From NCBI GenBank assembly GCA_905250125.1, contig CAJNOL010000184.1:62001-126000 (forward strand): 64,000 bases of DNA, in the 5' to 3' direction. Below the pieces are notes generated by a model that saw nothing but the letters and a program-made list of their open reading frames with translations, was not told where the DNA came from and did not search any database. The position numbers and the translations under genes are program-made. This stretch comes from Rotaria sordida (lineage: Eukaryota > Rotifera > Eurotatoria > Philodinida > Philodinidae). This document shows positions 40,174 through 53,459 of this stretch, in pieces. How positions within the stretch are numbered: position 1 is the first letter of the stretch; each line of letters starts with the position of its first letter.

Positions 40174-43100
40174 CTATGTCTCTCGTTTAAGTCCGTTTAA
40201 AAGAGGCATCGGTGTTGGTTGTAAAAATGAATCAAAATAAGGATGATGATGAGGATGAGGATGAGGATGAGGATGAGGAGAAAAATGAGTTCCTGGCGGT
40301 GCTATTGGATATCGATGATGAGAATGATGAAGAAAAGAAGTTTGTGGTGATGACGATGATGATGATGAATCTTTTCTTGATGTTGCTGTTGTCATCATAG
40401 CCATTGGTACAGTTCCATTTGTTGATGAAGATGAACCACTACCATTTGAATTTGGTGGTTGTTGATGTATTAATATACGTGATTTATTTTCTTCATCTGA
40501 ATCAATCGATATAGAACCATGATGAGGTGAATGATTACCTTCATTTGTATTTCTTTCTTCAGGATGTTCCATCATTGGTATATCACAATGATCAATACCA
40601 TCATCTGAATCATCAATATTATCAGCATCATCTTCTTCACTCCATGGACCACCACCAACTGAATTAGGTCCTGCACAAGCTGTTTCATCTTCTGTATAAC
40701 GAAGACATTTTTTCTTTCGTCTAGAAAAAAAAAAGAAAAGAAAAATTTTACAATGTCTTTTTATTATATTTTAATTAATACATACTTGCAATGTTTACAC
40801 CAATTCGATTGTTGATCAAGACCAAATCTTGCACGACATTTTTTCTGATTAAGACATTCTAAATAAAAATAAAAAAGAAAACAACATTTAATTTAAAAAA
40901 AAAAACAAAAATTTTCATTACCTCCATTTTCACCTTGACTCTTTTCTCGTTTTTTTCCTTTATTTCCACGTTTTTTTCTTGAACCATAATTATCTCGAGC
41001 TGACCATCCTGGATACAATTGCATATGTTTCATACGTTCATCACGTGCCATATCATAATATTTTTGTTGAACATTACGATCAAGTTCATGCCACTAAAGA
41101 AAAAAAAAAATCAAATTTTTTTTTCTTTTTTGATTATCTATTAGAAAATTTTCTTTATGCAATTATACTTTTCGACCAAGAATTTGATTTATTGCTGCAC
41201 TCTCACGTAATGTACATTCTTGTACAACTTGAGCTCGTTGTTCTTTCATAAATAACATAAAAGCATTCAATGGTTTTTTAATATGAGGTTTTTTTTGTTT
41301 ATTATCATCGTGAGACATTGAAAGTTTATGATGTTGTTGTTGATGATGATGTTGTGAACTATTATCCATAGATCTTATATTAAAATCAATAAAAATATAA
41401 AAATGAAATAGATTATTTTTTGCATCTAAATATACCTATGTGTTGTTGATCGTTTTTGTGATAATGGACTATTGTTATGAGTTATTATTGATGATGAATG
41501 TCCACTGGTTGTATGTGGTGATGATGAACCTTGAGAGAGAACACCTGCAGAAAATGGATATCCAGGTGGAAATACAAATGGAAACATAGGTGGACGCCTG
41601 AAGTTAAGAAAAAAAATAAATAAATATTTAAAAATTTATTAAAGAATAAACAAACCAATGTTGAGCATAAAGTGATTGAAAAGAAGATGGTGATGATAAT
41701 GAATACATTGAATTAGGTACACCTAAATTAGGTAAATATGTATAGAAATTAATATTCATGTAAAAAAACGAATATGTTCGTTAGATTTAAATAATACATT
41801 GATGTCGTAATCGTACTAGTTTCTCGAAAATTTCAACAAAACAATTCATTCTATACAAGGAAAAATCATCAATATATATTATAAGGACAATGATTTAATT
41901 GGTAGCTATACTCAAGATAAAGTTTCCTCCTTTTAACTTTTATCTTGATAAGATATGAAACTAATGTTGACATGATTATTGATTAGCTGCGTAAGCTATT
42001 ATTATACAACTCTATCTCTTGTCTCTTATAAAGTTTAAATAATATTTTTAGTTTCTTACAAATAAACAAACAAAGAAAAAAAAATTTGTTTTTTTCTATT
42101 GACCTATTATACATTTCATTTTAGTTGATATACCATTCAAAAGAGAAAAATATATAAATAATGCAAATAAATATATGTTAATTTAGATCAAAGTAAAAAA
42201 AAACTTTTAAGTGCAATAGGTATGAATTGTTTTCATTTGTAAAAGACTTAATTTATTAAAGAATAAACAATGATTCTTTGTTTTTTAATCATTAATAATA
42301 TATTGCTGTTATTATAGAAGATTAATAACAAAATCTTTTATTCAACGAAAGTACAAATGTCACATTTATTAACTTTCTTTTCTTTTTTAAGCTGCCGAGT
42401 ATTGAAAGATTTATCATATATAGAGATAAAGAATAAAATAATATGAACATAAACTCTTTTTTTTTTTAGATTCTTTTATTGTAGTCAAAAATAGAAAACT
42501 ATTATGTTCATTTTTATATTGTGTAATTATAACATTGATTATTACATTGAGATTCTAGTCGGTACAATGAATGCTCTGACACATCACATTGAACATTCTC
42601 TTTTATTCTTTCGTTCTCATTCATTGTCTTGTGTCTCGTTAATAAGATCATTTTCCACTTTGTTACATGTCGTCGTTCGACATGTATATCGATTAGTATC
42701 GCATGAACGATTGCGCGCACACATTTGCTTGTTTGCTTGTATTTGCCCACCTTTTTCTCGTATTTTTCAATACTCAATTGCGATTGATCGATTTTCGGAG
42801 AAGACTCGAGACGTACGAACGATGATGAGAAAAAGAAAGAAAGAAAGATTTATTTAATGAAGTACTAAATGTATTTCCTTTTCCTTCTTTCATTGCATCG
42901 CCCTCTCGGCTTCCTAGTTTATAGTGACGGACGAAAGTTGACTAGTAATTGATTCGCATCTATTTGCCGAGTGTCACTGACATGTATATTGCAAAGGCAT
43001 TTGTTTTAAAGAACAACGTCATGAAAAATTTATAATAAATGACTAACTTCTTTTTTTTCTCCTTTTTTTTTTTTTTATTCTCTACTCTTCTACATATCAA

Positions 43101-44594
43101 GGTATGTGAAGAGCTCGAGTGCGAACAACTTCACCTCATCATTAAACAATTAGAGAATATATATATATACACATTTATTATGAGTTGGGAAAAAAGTCAA
43201 TGAGAACGTTTTCGCGAATAAAAGATTGGTTTGCTTACCTGTACTTGGATCAATGCATAAATTGGCACTAGATATATGAGCAGGAGGTGGCGACATGAAT
43301 TTTGATAAAGAACCTAATGGAGCCATTTTATCCTGTAAAGAAGATAAGACCAGAAAAATAAAATTTGAACAAATATCAAAACAATTAAATTAATATTGAA
43401 ATTTGTTTTTTTTGTTAAGGATATTCTAATGAAACAACTGAAATTTTTAATCTCAAATAATCACTTTTGTTCATTCGTGCATAATCAGCTCTTGATCTTT
43501 ACTGTTCATATCCAAAGCGGACATATTAAAAACATTCACTCGATTAATTTTCTGACTCCTCCTTCTCTTTCTCTCTCCCTTTTTTTTTCCAACGAACAAT
43601 TTTTCTAATAGTATACAATTAACTATTTTTTTCCATTTTTTTTTGTATTTACTATGTAGTACAAACAAAGAACAACTCATCGTCTTGATTTCAGGCTAAT
43701 CAGATCATTTCCATCATATAGACAGACAAGGTAGATCGGTCATGTTCCGGTCTTGTCTCGTTACAATGACGAATTAGCTTGCAACCGCTTTGCTTGCTCT
43801 CTTATTCTAATCATCTACACTAGTAGAATGAGGAAGAAGAGCTGCGCAAATGTTAATTAGAAACAGTCAAGAGATAAATCTTGTCCGTCTGTCCCGCGCG
43901 ATCAATCTGAAGTGGAAGCAATTCTAACACATACAATCGATTGCTAATGATTTTTCTTTCGTAGATCATCATGAAGAGAGAGAGAGGGGAAAATTATTGA
44001 TCGATCATATATAATATTGAATTTGTGTGAGGGTGGTACTACACGCAATCATCCTATCTATCGGACACCTGCTTTCGATCATCGAATATGTGTTCGAATA
44101 ATAGCTTTCAAGAAAAAAAAAGTTTTTAATCGATCATATAACTTACAAAAGGTGATGTTGCACTACTAGCTGCTGCTGCTGCATGATAATACGGAGAAAT
44201 AAAATATGGAAAAAAACTATGGAATTGATGTTCACTGTTCAAACGATCTGTAAAATACAAATATATATATATATATACTATTAAATGAAAAATAAAAAGA
44301 AATATTTACTACCAAGACTAGTCGATGATCCTTGTTGTGGTGATGACTATAATTTAAAATATGTAAATATATTATTTTGAAAACAATATATCTTACTTCT
44401 TCTTCTTTAATAACGGGTGAAAGTCGATCGCTATTAGCATCACCATCAATATCAACATCTTCTTCATGTTTTTCACAGCCAAATACTTTTACTTCATCAC
44501 TATCTATTGTTGAACCACCACCTGGATCAGTTGTTGGTGTCGGTATTTTCGATGGTGATAAAGACTTTTGTACTGTTGCTGTTGTTGTTGTTGT

Positions 44595-44625
<31 letters not shown>

Positions 44626-45037
44626 GATGACGATGTTGACATTTGTCGTTCAGGTGATTTAGATAGTTTAATAGATGATGATTTAATAGAAAGATCGAGT
44701 GTTGTAGTTGATGATGATAAATCAGTTTTACCCGGCTAAACAACAAAGCAGGCGGACTTTTTGATAGAAAGTAAAAGGAGACCTATAGACGACTTTAGTT
44801 GAACAAATGAACAAAGAGAGCGAAAGAGACTTAGTCAGAGAGCGGCATCGTTTTCTCTCTCTCTCTCTCTCTTTCGCTCTCTGGTTCTCACTCTATGTTT
44901 TTCCTCGATGTGTTTTTTTCATAAAAAAAATATAGAGAAAAAGAGGGAAAGAAAATTATTACATACACTATAGATATATAGATATATATATTAAAACTTA
45001 CCATTTTTGTCGGAGCCAAAAGTATATTTGTCGGCAT
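40174..45037 (-). CDS. TCF/LEF (pangolin): TCF/LEF transcription factor with HMG box and C-clamp
   Basis: Eleven exons, in transcript order: 45002-45037, 44397-44735, 44313-44346, 44147-44247, 43239-43332, 41656-41722, 41436-41597, 41169-41373, 40922-41093, 40786-40858, 40174-40720; 609 aa. This is the nuclear effector of Wnt/beta-catenin signalling. A beta-catenin-binding segment lies near residues 90-115 (DSDEVKVF followed by an acidic stretch, as in Drosophila Pangolin DEVKVFKDEG). The HMG box (about 309-378) has [32 protein letters not shown] and [12 protein letters not shown], followed by a basic tail. The C-clamp (about 404-430) has Cys-x13-Cys-x2-Cys-x5-Cys around [12 protein letters not shown] and KRKKKC; it lets TCF read helper sites. 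Ser, Thr and His/Pro-rich low-complexity tracts flank the domains. The HMG box is split by an intron after GRK. Intron 5 is 1516 bp. The N-terminal exon is only 12 codons, and its ATG is the first in frame. Confidence 0.96.
40241..40280. repeat. GAGGAT hexanucleotide tract coding for Pro-His repeats
   Basis: A short tandem tract in the last TCF exon; on the minus strand it reads as alternating CCT-CAT/CTC-ATC codons, giving a Pro-His repeat near the C-terminus. A slippage-prone coding repeat. Confidence 0.85.
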
Positions 45038-48000
45038 GGTCACTTGTACTTTTTGACTGTCATCCGATGTATGTACTTATTTATGATTGTCAGGTACGAA
45101 AAGCAAGTATAAAACACTAAGTAATAGAACGAAGAAAATGAGATTAAAATGAATGAGTATGAGCAGAGATCAATTATGCGCATCAACTTCTTTGTTGGTC
45201 GGTATTTCTTTTTCTTGTCTTTTATGTAAAGTGAAAGGCTTTCTGTTGTAGTCGGTTTAACTTCAAACAGGAAGAATATATTGTTCCGCGTTCTATCTAC
45301 CGGTTTTTTTATAAAGTTTTGAGAAAAACAAAAAAACATAATATGAGATACTCTATTGAAAAGACAGTATTTCAGATAAAAAATTATTATCTATTGTTCT
45401 TTGATGGAAGTTTTACAACGTATTCGTTTGGTAATCAGTTATTCTTATTAAAATATTAAATTAAACGAAGAAGATATTGAAAAATATATGGAACTTTTGA
45501 AATCTTTGATTATATATATTATATATATATATAATAGTTTTCTTCTAACAAAAGGCTAACTTAAGTAATGACCGATATTGATGGTGTAATAGACATCGAC
45601 TGCTCGTAAATCTTATTTTTCTCCTAGTGCGATGAACACCCATCGGGACGTTATATTTTGTGATTGATCGAGTAAAGAGAGGTGATGATGATCATAGTCA
45701 TCGAGTTTTTCTTTTTTTTTTCTTCTTCAATATATATATATATATTTGTCGTGATTGTATTTTCCCTTTCATAATAGAAAAGAAAAGATACAAGGTTAGT
45801 CTTCGAGCGAAGAACATAAACACATATATAATAAACAAAAAAATTCTTCTATAAGAACAAAAACATATCTAATATGTGTATGAATTGAAATAAAACGAAG
45901 CGAAAACAATTAAATTATCTATTTATATTGTACGTACGATGGAAGTGTGAATCGTTTTTTTTTCTGTATGTTGAATCGTATCTTTGAATATTTGTGACAC
46001 TAACGGGCGGAGCTATGGACAGCAGAGCGGCGTGTTCACTTTGAACGGCAATCCAATGGCCTTCGTGTTGTATTACTGAAAGAGGAAAAAAGGCAGACAG
46101 AGAGACAGAGAGACAGAGAGAGAGAGAGAGAAAGAGAAGCCGCGGCCACCCATCAAAACTGACCAACGTACATTCTCTCATTCTTTCTCGCGTGCGCTGA
46201 CCTTCAGTTCGCCTTTATACTGTACAACGTTGCGCGCTTTTGTGTTGATCCTGAGAACAAACAAAACAGCGGCGGCGAAGGCGATTTGTTCGCTCTCACT
46301 CTTCTCGCGTCCACCGTTGTTGTTCGTTTATCGGCCAGCAAACGAAAGAGAAATAGAGAAGGAAGAATAAAAGAGAAAATTTGTTCATCACATGTTCATT
46401 CATCTCTATGCCTCCAATATACATATATAGGAACACCATCTCATGAATATATATGTCAAATACAACAAGGGAACGCGAGTACATGTATACACATGGACGA
46501 CGATAGGATATGAACGATAGACAAAAGAATACGAAGCAATGAAAAATGACTACTAACAACACTTTTCTACTGCTATTCGAGTGTTGGTTAATATCGGTGA
46601 TTGTGTTGAAAAGAGAAGAAAAACATAGACACGTTTAGAAGGTGGGGAAAAACATACATATAAAGAAAGAAGTGAGAAAGAAACAAGTTGAGATTTCTTT
46701 TTTAGCTTCAACGCTTTTGATAATGATAAAACTAATCAAGCACAATTCGTTCACTCATCATAATAATTTCAATGTTTGAAACATTTTCAATAAGTGTGAA
46801 CAATATATTCTTTGATCAATAGTGAACAAATTTAGAATATTAACAAAAAACAAAAGTTTTGCATCTCAATGCATATTATGAAACTCAATATTCGATTATG
46901 TGTCTAATGGTTCAAAAACAAAGAACAAGACTTTTATCTCTAATAATAGGATTTGCCAATAGAATGTTGTCGAACTGCATAATTCTAGCACATTTTTCCA
47001 AAATGCACTGTCGCTTTTATCTTTTCTCAGTATACAGAAGTGATTAATGAAGGCTTACAAGGTATCTAATACATATATCTGCTGCTCTAGCCTATCAGAC
47101 TCAACTATAAATTCATTAAAATGTTGTATTCTTTAATCTATAATTCGTATTCCTATGTAATCTATATAGAGCTGTCAAATCACCAAGTTCTAATGATGTT
47201 TGATCAATTTCAGATGAAATACACATGAGATATGATTTTTTTTCCAATGAAATACAGCAATAAGTACACAAATTTTAGAAATGGAATATTTACTGTAAAT
47301 GATCTACTATGATCAGAGTATATTTCTGATGGAAACGTTTGTTCAACTTATTTTTGCAGGAACTGATATGTAGATTTTTACTTTTGACTAAAAGTAAATG
47401 TATAAGTAAAACATTTTATGCAATTCTACTTTAGAAATAAAACGAAAATATTTTTATGAAATAAACGTTATCGATAAAACTTTACGAATGAACTTTCTAC
47501 GATATCAATAGATAACACATATTATCATACCAAACCATTTCAGATTTTTTTTCAATATCTATGTAAAAATTATCAATTAACAAGAGACCTAAGACTGTTA
47601 TTTTGTAAGGAATGCTATCGAAATGATTACAAAATATTGCCAACACCACGGATGTCATGAAACGATTTATTATTGGAATATTCACAATCTGCATCTAGTT
47701 TAATTTTAGAAAATTTTCATTTTTCAGCATAGGTTTTTTTTTAAACATAGTCATCAATTTGAGAGCTTGGTTTTCTGTGACACTTTTGAAATGAATTATT
47801 ATTCTATAAATGTTTCAATTCAAATCAAAAAGGAATATTATAATAAGAACTTTTATGATAATACTAATTTTAGATCTGTGATATAAAGATACTACACTTT
47901 CTCACTCAAAGTATAAACTTTTATTCGATATTATCATTAGCTTCAGTATAAAAAAAATATGACAACGTTTTTATATGAAAACACGATAAAAAAACGTTAA

Positions 48001-51000
48001 GTTTTGGTCAATGTTGAGTATCTCGAGGTCTGTTTCAGAAGCCAAAGTCTTTTTCTTATCACTATGTAGCTCCATGAAATCAGTATTTATTGTAATAATT
48101 TCAGCTTCAAAGAGTTGGTTAGGGAGCGAATATTCAATGATGAAATTGGGCCACTAGTGGCATCTATAACTCGACTATATGGAACGAAATCTAGAGCTTG
48201 GAGCTACTTTGAATTGTATCACAAGCCGAATTATATATATGTTACAATTCTCAAAATTCTGTAGCAGATCAATTGAAAATGGCACGCCCGTCTCACTAGA
48301 TACTATTGAAATCAACATAGTCAGCTGAAAAGCAAGGATATCCTACTAAAACTTGAATATCTTATCAGCAACTTCAGCTATCAAGCTGCCGTCTGCGGCA
48401 AAAAAATCAGTAGATGACACAATTGTAATACAAATGATTGAAATCAAATTTGCAGAAACTCGTTTGAACAATCTCGTGTGACACTGAGCTGTTATAAGAT
48501 GTCTCAACATGTTCTTACATGTGATTAAATATACGCATGAAGTAACAGTAGCTTTTATATTAGGAAAACAGAAGATGAAAAGTATTGTTAATAATTGATA
48601 TGTTGTATATCAGAGTTTTTTACTCGTATATCTCCGCTAGTCATTATAAATGGATTCTAGTCACAGGTAATTTAGGTAGCATTATTTTAGGTACATATAT
48701 ACCAACAGGATGGAGAGAAATGAAACATACTCTATAGTTTAGTAATTATTTTTCCTCCTCGATAAGCAACATGTGCATATTAAGAATTTGTTTGATATGA
48801 CAAGTGTAATGGTAATCTCGAAGAAATCATTTATTAAAGAGCCAAGGATCCGACAACATCAATTTCTTCTATTCTGAACTGTAATAATAACGTTAATAAT
48901 TATCTTTGAGACAAGTTTTAATAGGAATTTATATGTTTTATCTTTTTTTTTCTTTTAGTTAAAGTTAAAAAGAAGTGAATTTGTAATAAAAATTGACTGT
49001 ATAATTGACATAGACTTCGAAAAGAATAAAAAAGATATACCAACATTTTATTACATTTGAAAATCCCAAAAATCAAGAGTCATTATTCATGTTTTGACAA
49101 GAAAATTGTGCTTATTTTATTCTAACCAATCATTCGAATGTACTCAATTATATAATTTTCTTAAAATCAACGCATGAATTGCTTATTTTATGCTCATGAA
49201 ACATACAAACACTTAAGCGGTTTGTCTATGGAAAGAAAGTCATGCGATATAGACACATCTTAAAGTTTGTGCGTCATCAAACACATGAGAAAACAAATTG
49301 TGTAGAAAGTGTCTTGGTGTTTTATATAAATTATGAAATACGTATAATGGATTTTAATTTAATAGTAGAGAAAGAGTCTAATGACAAGAATGTTATATGT
49401 AAATCGATTTGATAATATTCATGTATGAACTTCCAAAGTTTCATGTAACATCATGTATCTGATTTTTCTCTATTTTCGATTTCTATCGACTTGTTTTCTA
49501 AAGGAAGCTTTTTGTATTTTGAATTGTACAAATATATTTAGTTAATAAAAATGACAAAATCTAAATCCAAACACGATTATATGCTCATAAAACATAAATC
49601 AAAAAGAAAAAAAAATTAAACAAAAATTTAATTGTTTTCAATGCGTTCGATTATCTAATCTTAAATGAAGAAATACATAATTAAACTACAAGAAACTTAC
49701 TTTTGATTAGATATGTTCAATAACATCAGCTGATTAAAAGAAAATTAGGACTAGAAGCAAATAAAATTTTAGATAATTTAAGCATAGTAAAATGGGTAAA
49801 GGTGTTCAAAAAATGGAAATAGCCGACGAAATCAAGAGAGGATATATCACAGTTCAAAGTGATAATGTAACAAGAAGATCTTGATGATATCTTAGTAAAA
49901 CTGAGGAAGTCATAAGGCTTCCTACTATGATAGTACAAACTGTCGGAGAAATCTTGTATTATCTTTACACGATTTTTCCACCTGTGAAGTCAACTTCACG
50001 CGTATGTTCGTCATCATTTTTTTCATTGAGTGGAATTCATTGTAATGCATACGTACATGTATATAGACAAAAATATTATTCAAAGTTTTTTCAAATCATA
50101 CAAGTTAAAGAATATTCATTATTTATATGTTCGTATACTTTCATGATAACTTCTATTGTTGTTGCTCTTTTTGATAGTATAAGCTTTTCTTTGCTCCATC
50201 ATTTTACCAAATCGTAGCCAAGCGATCCAAAACGACGCTGTCTTACTGACAACGATCATCATTTGTATGCATCAATGAAAAAAGAAAAGAAAAATACATT
50301 TATCTTTTATTGTCTTTGTCTGATATGTATATATCGATGCTTTCAGACTGTGACTGTGGGTGAGTATGTATATTTATGAAGAGAGAATTCTCATTCCCAT
50401 TTCATCTTCAAAGACATTTACTATCCGATTGACATATCATATAATCGAAAATGTTGTGACAATAAATTTTCTCAAAAAACCAATATCATCTTATTCTACA
50501 GGGTTCTTTGATTAATTCAAATCAGATTCATCAGCTGTCCAAAATCAGATGTACGTGTTTCTCCTTCTACGCAATTATTAAAAAATTCGGATTGATAAAA
50601 AATATAATGAGAAAAAAGATTTCTATCAACCATAGTTATTAATACAATCAGCAAGATATACTTTAACAACATTGATTACAGTCTTTACATGCAATGGATA
50701 ACATGAATTTCACTATATTGACATCCGCAATAAACTTTTAGCATATGCCAGATATTATATCATAAGGTAAAGTTTAGTTCTGAATAAAGTTGAATCTTCG
50801 ACGATTTAATTCAGTTCAGATTTACTAATTTAAGAGAACACAATATTTTCAAGGAAAATAACAGATAAAGAAAATATTTTTGTTCATGGAAAAAGTACAA
50901 ATGATTTATTAAAACATAAAATACTCAAAAAATAAATGTAAAAGTATTAAAATACACTTTCTTCAAATTTCAGCTGTATTTATTTTAATCTTGAAATAAT

Positions 51001-51246
51001 CGAACGGTCATCACTATCTGTAGCCGCCATCTATGATCAATACCATGATTGAATTACAACTGGTAGAACAAGCAACGGTCTCGTTCTCAAGGTAATAAAA
51101 TATAACAGTACAACATTAATTTAAATGTGCTCTCTATATCTGATCGTTCGCTATTGATATATACAATATGATGAATATATGTGATAGTGTACATACATGA
51201 AAATGAACTAAAATATATCATTATCATTCTATTTGAAATAGTTAGT
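45038..51246. other. 6.2-kb region between divergent TCF and cupin genes
   Basis: No exon, RNA gene or clear element seen. The part at about 46000-46340 is locally GC-richer, with CG-containing words (GCGGCGGCG, GCGCGC) unusual for this window, plus a CT/GA-rich run at 46097-46135. That could be the TCF promoter or first non-coding exon (inference). The remainder to 51246 is AT-rich and unremarkable. Confidence 0.5.
46000..46340 (-). promoter_or_regulatory. Possible TCF upstream promoter region (GC-richer island)
   Basis: Base composition rises well above the surrounding AT-rich DNA, with clustered CpG and a polypurine run. It lies about 1 kb upstream of the TCF start codon and on the correct side. 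No core motif can be assigned with confidence. It is called only because of composition and position. Confidence 0.25.
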
Positions 51247-51822
51247 ATGCATAAAAGTAAAATACCTTCATTTTCATCAACAAGTATGCCTCGTTTTTAT
51301 TTTGTTTTATTATTATTAATTATTATTTTACTTGTTTATTGGTATTTTTCATCTGATTTAAATTCTAAACAAGTCTTTGCTAATATATCTCGTCTTCCAC
51401 AATCATCTTTGTTTACTTATCCAAATGTTTCTTCACAAATACATTTCAATGAAAGTCAAGGTATACTTTATGTACCACCTTATGATCAACCAGCTCATTT
51501 TGTTTCAATGAAAAGCAATGCTGTACGAGGCAATCATCGACATAAAAATAATGAAAATAGTATTTCATATGAAGTACTTGTTCTATTACAAGGTCAATAT
51601 CAATTTCGTATTAGTAATGATGATACAAACAAATATGAAGATTATCAATATGATATATCTAAAATAGGTATTGTTGCTCTTAAATTTCCAGCTGATAAAT
51701 GTCATGCATTAAAAAATATTGGAAAACAAACAAATTGGTTTGCTAGTTATTATATTAAATCAAAAGATGTTACAACAATATCTGTTGATAAACAAAATTG
51801 TAAAAAAATGATATTAACTTAA
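51247..51822 (+). CDS. Cupin-fold protein with N-terminal membrane anchor
   Basis: Single exon, 191 aa. A short basic N-terminus precedes one hydrophobic helix (about residues 18-36, rich in Leu/Ile/Val), so a type II membrane or signal-anchor protein is likely, with the rest in the lumen or outside. The body is a cupin beta barrel: motif 1 includes R-G-N-H-R-H followed by E-V-L-V-L-L-Q-G-Q-Y, with the two His and a Glu as candidate metal ligands; motif 2 includes K-F-P-A-D-K-C-H-A-L, with the third His. Cupins of this layout include sugar-nucleotide isomerases and WxcM-like proteins; the substrate here is unknown. The ATG at 51247 is used because it begins the charged stretch before the helix. 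Its stop is 22 bp from the stop of the racemase on the other strand, so the two mRNAs must overlap. Lack of introns sets it apart from its neighbours. Confidence 0.75.
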   Translation: MHKSKIPSFSSTSMPRFYFVLLLLIIILLVYWYFSSDLNSKQVFANISRLPQSSLFTYPNVSSQIHFNESQGILYVPPYDQPAHFVSMKSNAVRGNHRHKNNENSISYEVLVLLQGQYQFRISNDDTNKYEDYQYDISKIGIVALKFPADKCHALKNIGKQTNWFASYYIKSKDVTTISVDKQNCKKMILT

Positions 51823-51844
51823 ATAAATTATCAATTAGTTTTTA

Positions 51845-52897
51845 TTAACTTTTTGATGGTAAAAATGATTCAATATCATATCGACCAAGTTGATAATCGA
51901 CAGCTAATTGAACCTATTTATCAAAATAACAAAAAGTTTAAAAATAGATGAAAAATAAATATTTTTATTAGTTACATGTAATTGTGTTGAATCGAATAAA
52001 GGTATTTGAGAAAAATCACTTTGTTTAACAAGTTGAGGAATTTCTTTAAACAAAAAAAAAACAATTGAAAATAAATCTTATTCAAAAGAAAAATTCATTT
52101 TACCAGTACAACCAAGAATAATTCCTTCAACTTGTTGTTCATTATATAAACGTTGCATAGAATTGACATAAAATTTTCTTGATTCTTCAGTAAATATATT
52201 ATTTGTTAATTCATCAACAATTATATCATGTAAACGTTCAATTTCATCTTTATGTGGAAATACAATATTTAAATCATGTTGAATTAAACGTTCAACAACA
52301 CAACTATTTGATACCATGGCAAATTTTGATCCAAAAAATCCGATCTAGAAATAATTTAATAGATTTAAATATTTTATAAAATTGTTTGGTTTTTTTTTTG
52401 ATTGATACTTTTTTAAGTTTTTTTTGTTTAATTGAAAATGCTACAGCATCACTTATATGAAGGAGAACAAGTTTAGGATAATATTCTATGATTCGTGGTA
52501 CAGCTATATGACCTAAAATTTACAATTTGTTGACAAAAAATAATAAATAAAATTGCGGAGAGTATTTACCAGTATTCGAACAAATAAGTAAAAAATCAAT
52601 GCCACTTTTTACTAATTGATGAACACCTTCAAGAAGAAATTCAGCTACTTCAAACCATTGATTCTTATTTAGTAAATCAATATAATGAAAAATATCAAGT
52701 GAAACAATATGAATATGACTACCATGACCGGGTAAAAATTTACCAACTAATTGATTCATTTGATTATAATACTTTGTTGTTTTTGAAAAAGAAAATATTA
52801 AAAATCAATATTAAGTATAGTAACTTACATCAACTGTTGAGACATAAGATAAACCTCCTAAAAGGCCACATACACGTTGTTTCACTTGTGTATCCAT
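51845..52897 (-). CDS. Asp/Glu racemase family protein
   Basis: Six exons, in transcript order: 52829-52897, 52570-52771, 52409-52512, 52104-52344, 51976-52043, 51845-51913; 250 aa. Cofactor-independent racemases of this family use two cysteines as acid and base. Both are present: Cys87 in ICSNTGH (usual form C-N-T-x-H) and Cys204 in LGCTEIP, the classic second motif, rebuilt exactly across the exon 4/5 junction. Also visible are the N-terminal GLLGGLSYVSTVDYY block and FTEESRKFY. Length is normal for bacterial aspartate racemases (about 230-250 aa). Most animals lack this bacterial type, so horizontal acquisition followed by intron gain is plausible (inference). Substrate could be Asp, Glu or a related amino acid. 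The ATG is immediately upstream of the conserved start block. Confidence 0.9.
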
Positions 52898-53277
52898 TTT
52901 TCATGTGTAAGCATGTCAAACACAATGCAAAGGATGGATGTTATCAGTTCTCATTTTTATCACTTCATAAAGAACAGAAGAGCTTTGTCATAATATGTCA
53001 GCAAATATTACTTTTTTATGAATATGCAGAATTCAAGATTTTAATTTTGAAGCATGACCGAAAAAAAAACTAACTACATATACACATATTCTATGGAATA
53101 GATTCTCATCTTAAATTAAAGATAAAACTATTAGAATCATTCATTATTTCGTTAGCACAAAAATTGATTCTTTGAGAAAATTTTCATACGTTAATAAACA
53201 TTCGAAGGAAGCGATATAGTTTTATATTTTTAAATGTAAAAAACACGTTAAAGATAGTAATGAAGTATATAGAAATA

Positions 53278-53459
53278 CATCCATGGGCAAAAGTCCTTCC
53301 CCACATCTCTTTTCTTGGCAAGGTTTTCTCTGCCTCCATATAAAAGAGAATCCCTAATAACCTCTAATCGGCCCGAACAACAACATGTTTTGTCCTTATA
53401 GTAGCAGAGAAAACTTTGCCAAGAAAAGAGATGTGGGGAAAGACTTTTGCCCACAGGTG
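53278..53459. mobile_element. Tc1/mariner-type MITE, nearly perfect hairpin, TA duplication
   Basis: A 182-bp element. The arms (about 53278-53333 and 53393-53459) are more than 90% identical by eye: CATCCATGGGCAAAAGTCCT on the left versus CACCTGTGGGCAAAAGTCTT read on the other strand. A TA dinucleotide lies on both sides (53276-53277, 53460-53461), the target duplication of Tc1/mariner elements. No coding capacity. High arm identity suggests it is young. Confidence 0.85.

Noticed and set aside
42504-42857. 117-codon open frame inside TCF intron 5
   Set aside because: No domain, no conserved motif, overlapped by another frame on the opposite strand, and codon use unlike true exons.
44377-44739. 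Plus-strand frame with Asp and Ser runs opposite TCF exon 2
   Set aside because: It is the antisense shadow of the TCF Ser/Thr-rich exon.
48110-48260. Fragment reading TKSRAWSYFE, reminiscent of a BED zinc finger of hAT transposases
   Set aside because: The zinc ligands do not follow at the right spacing and the frame closes at once. Chance resemblance is likely.
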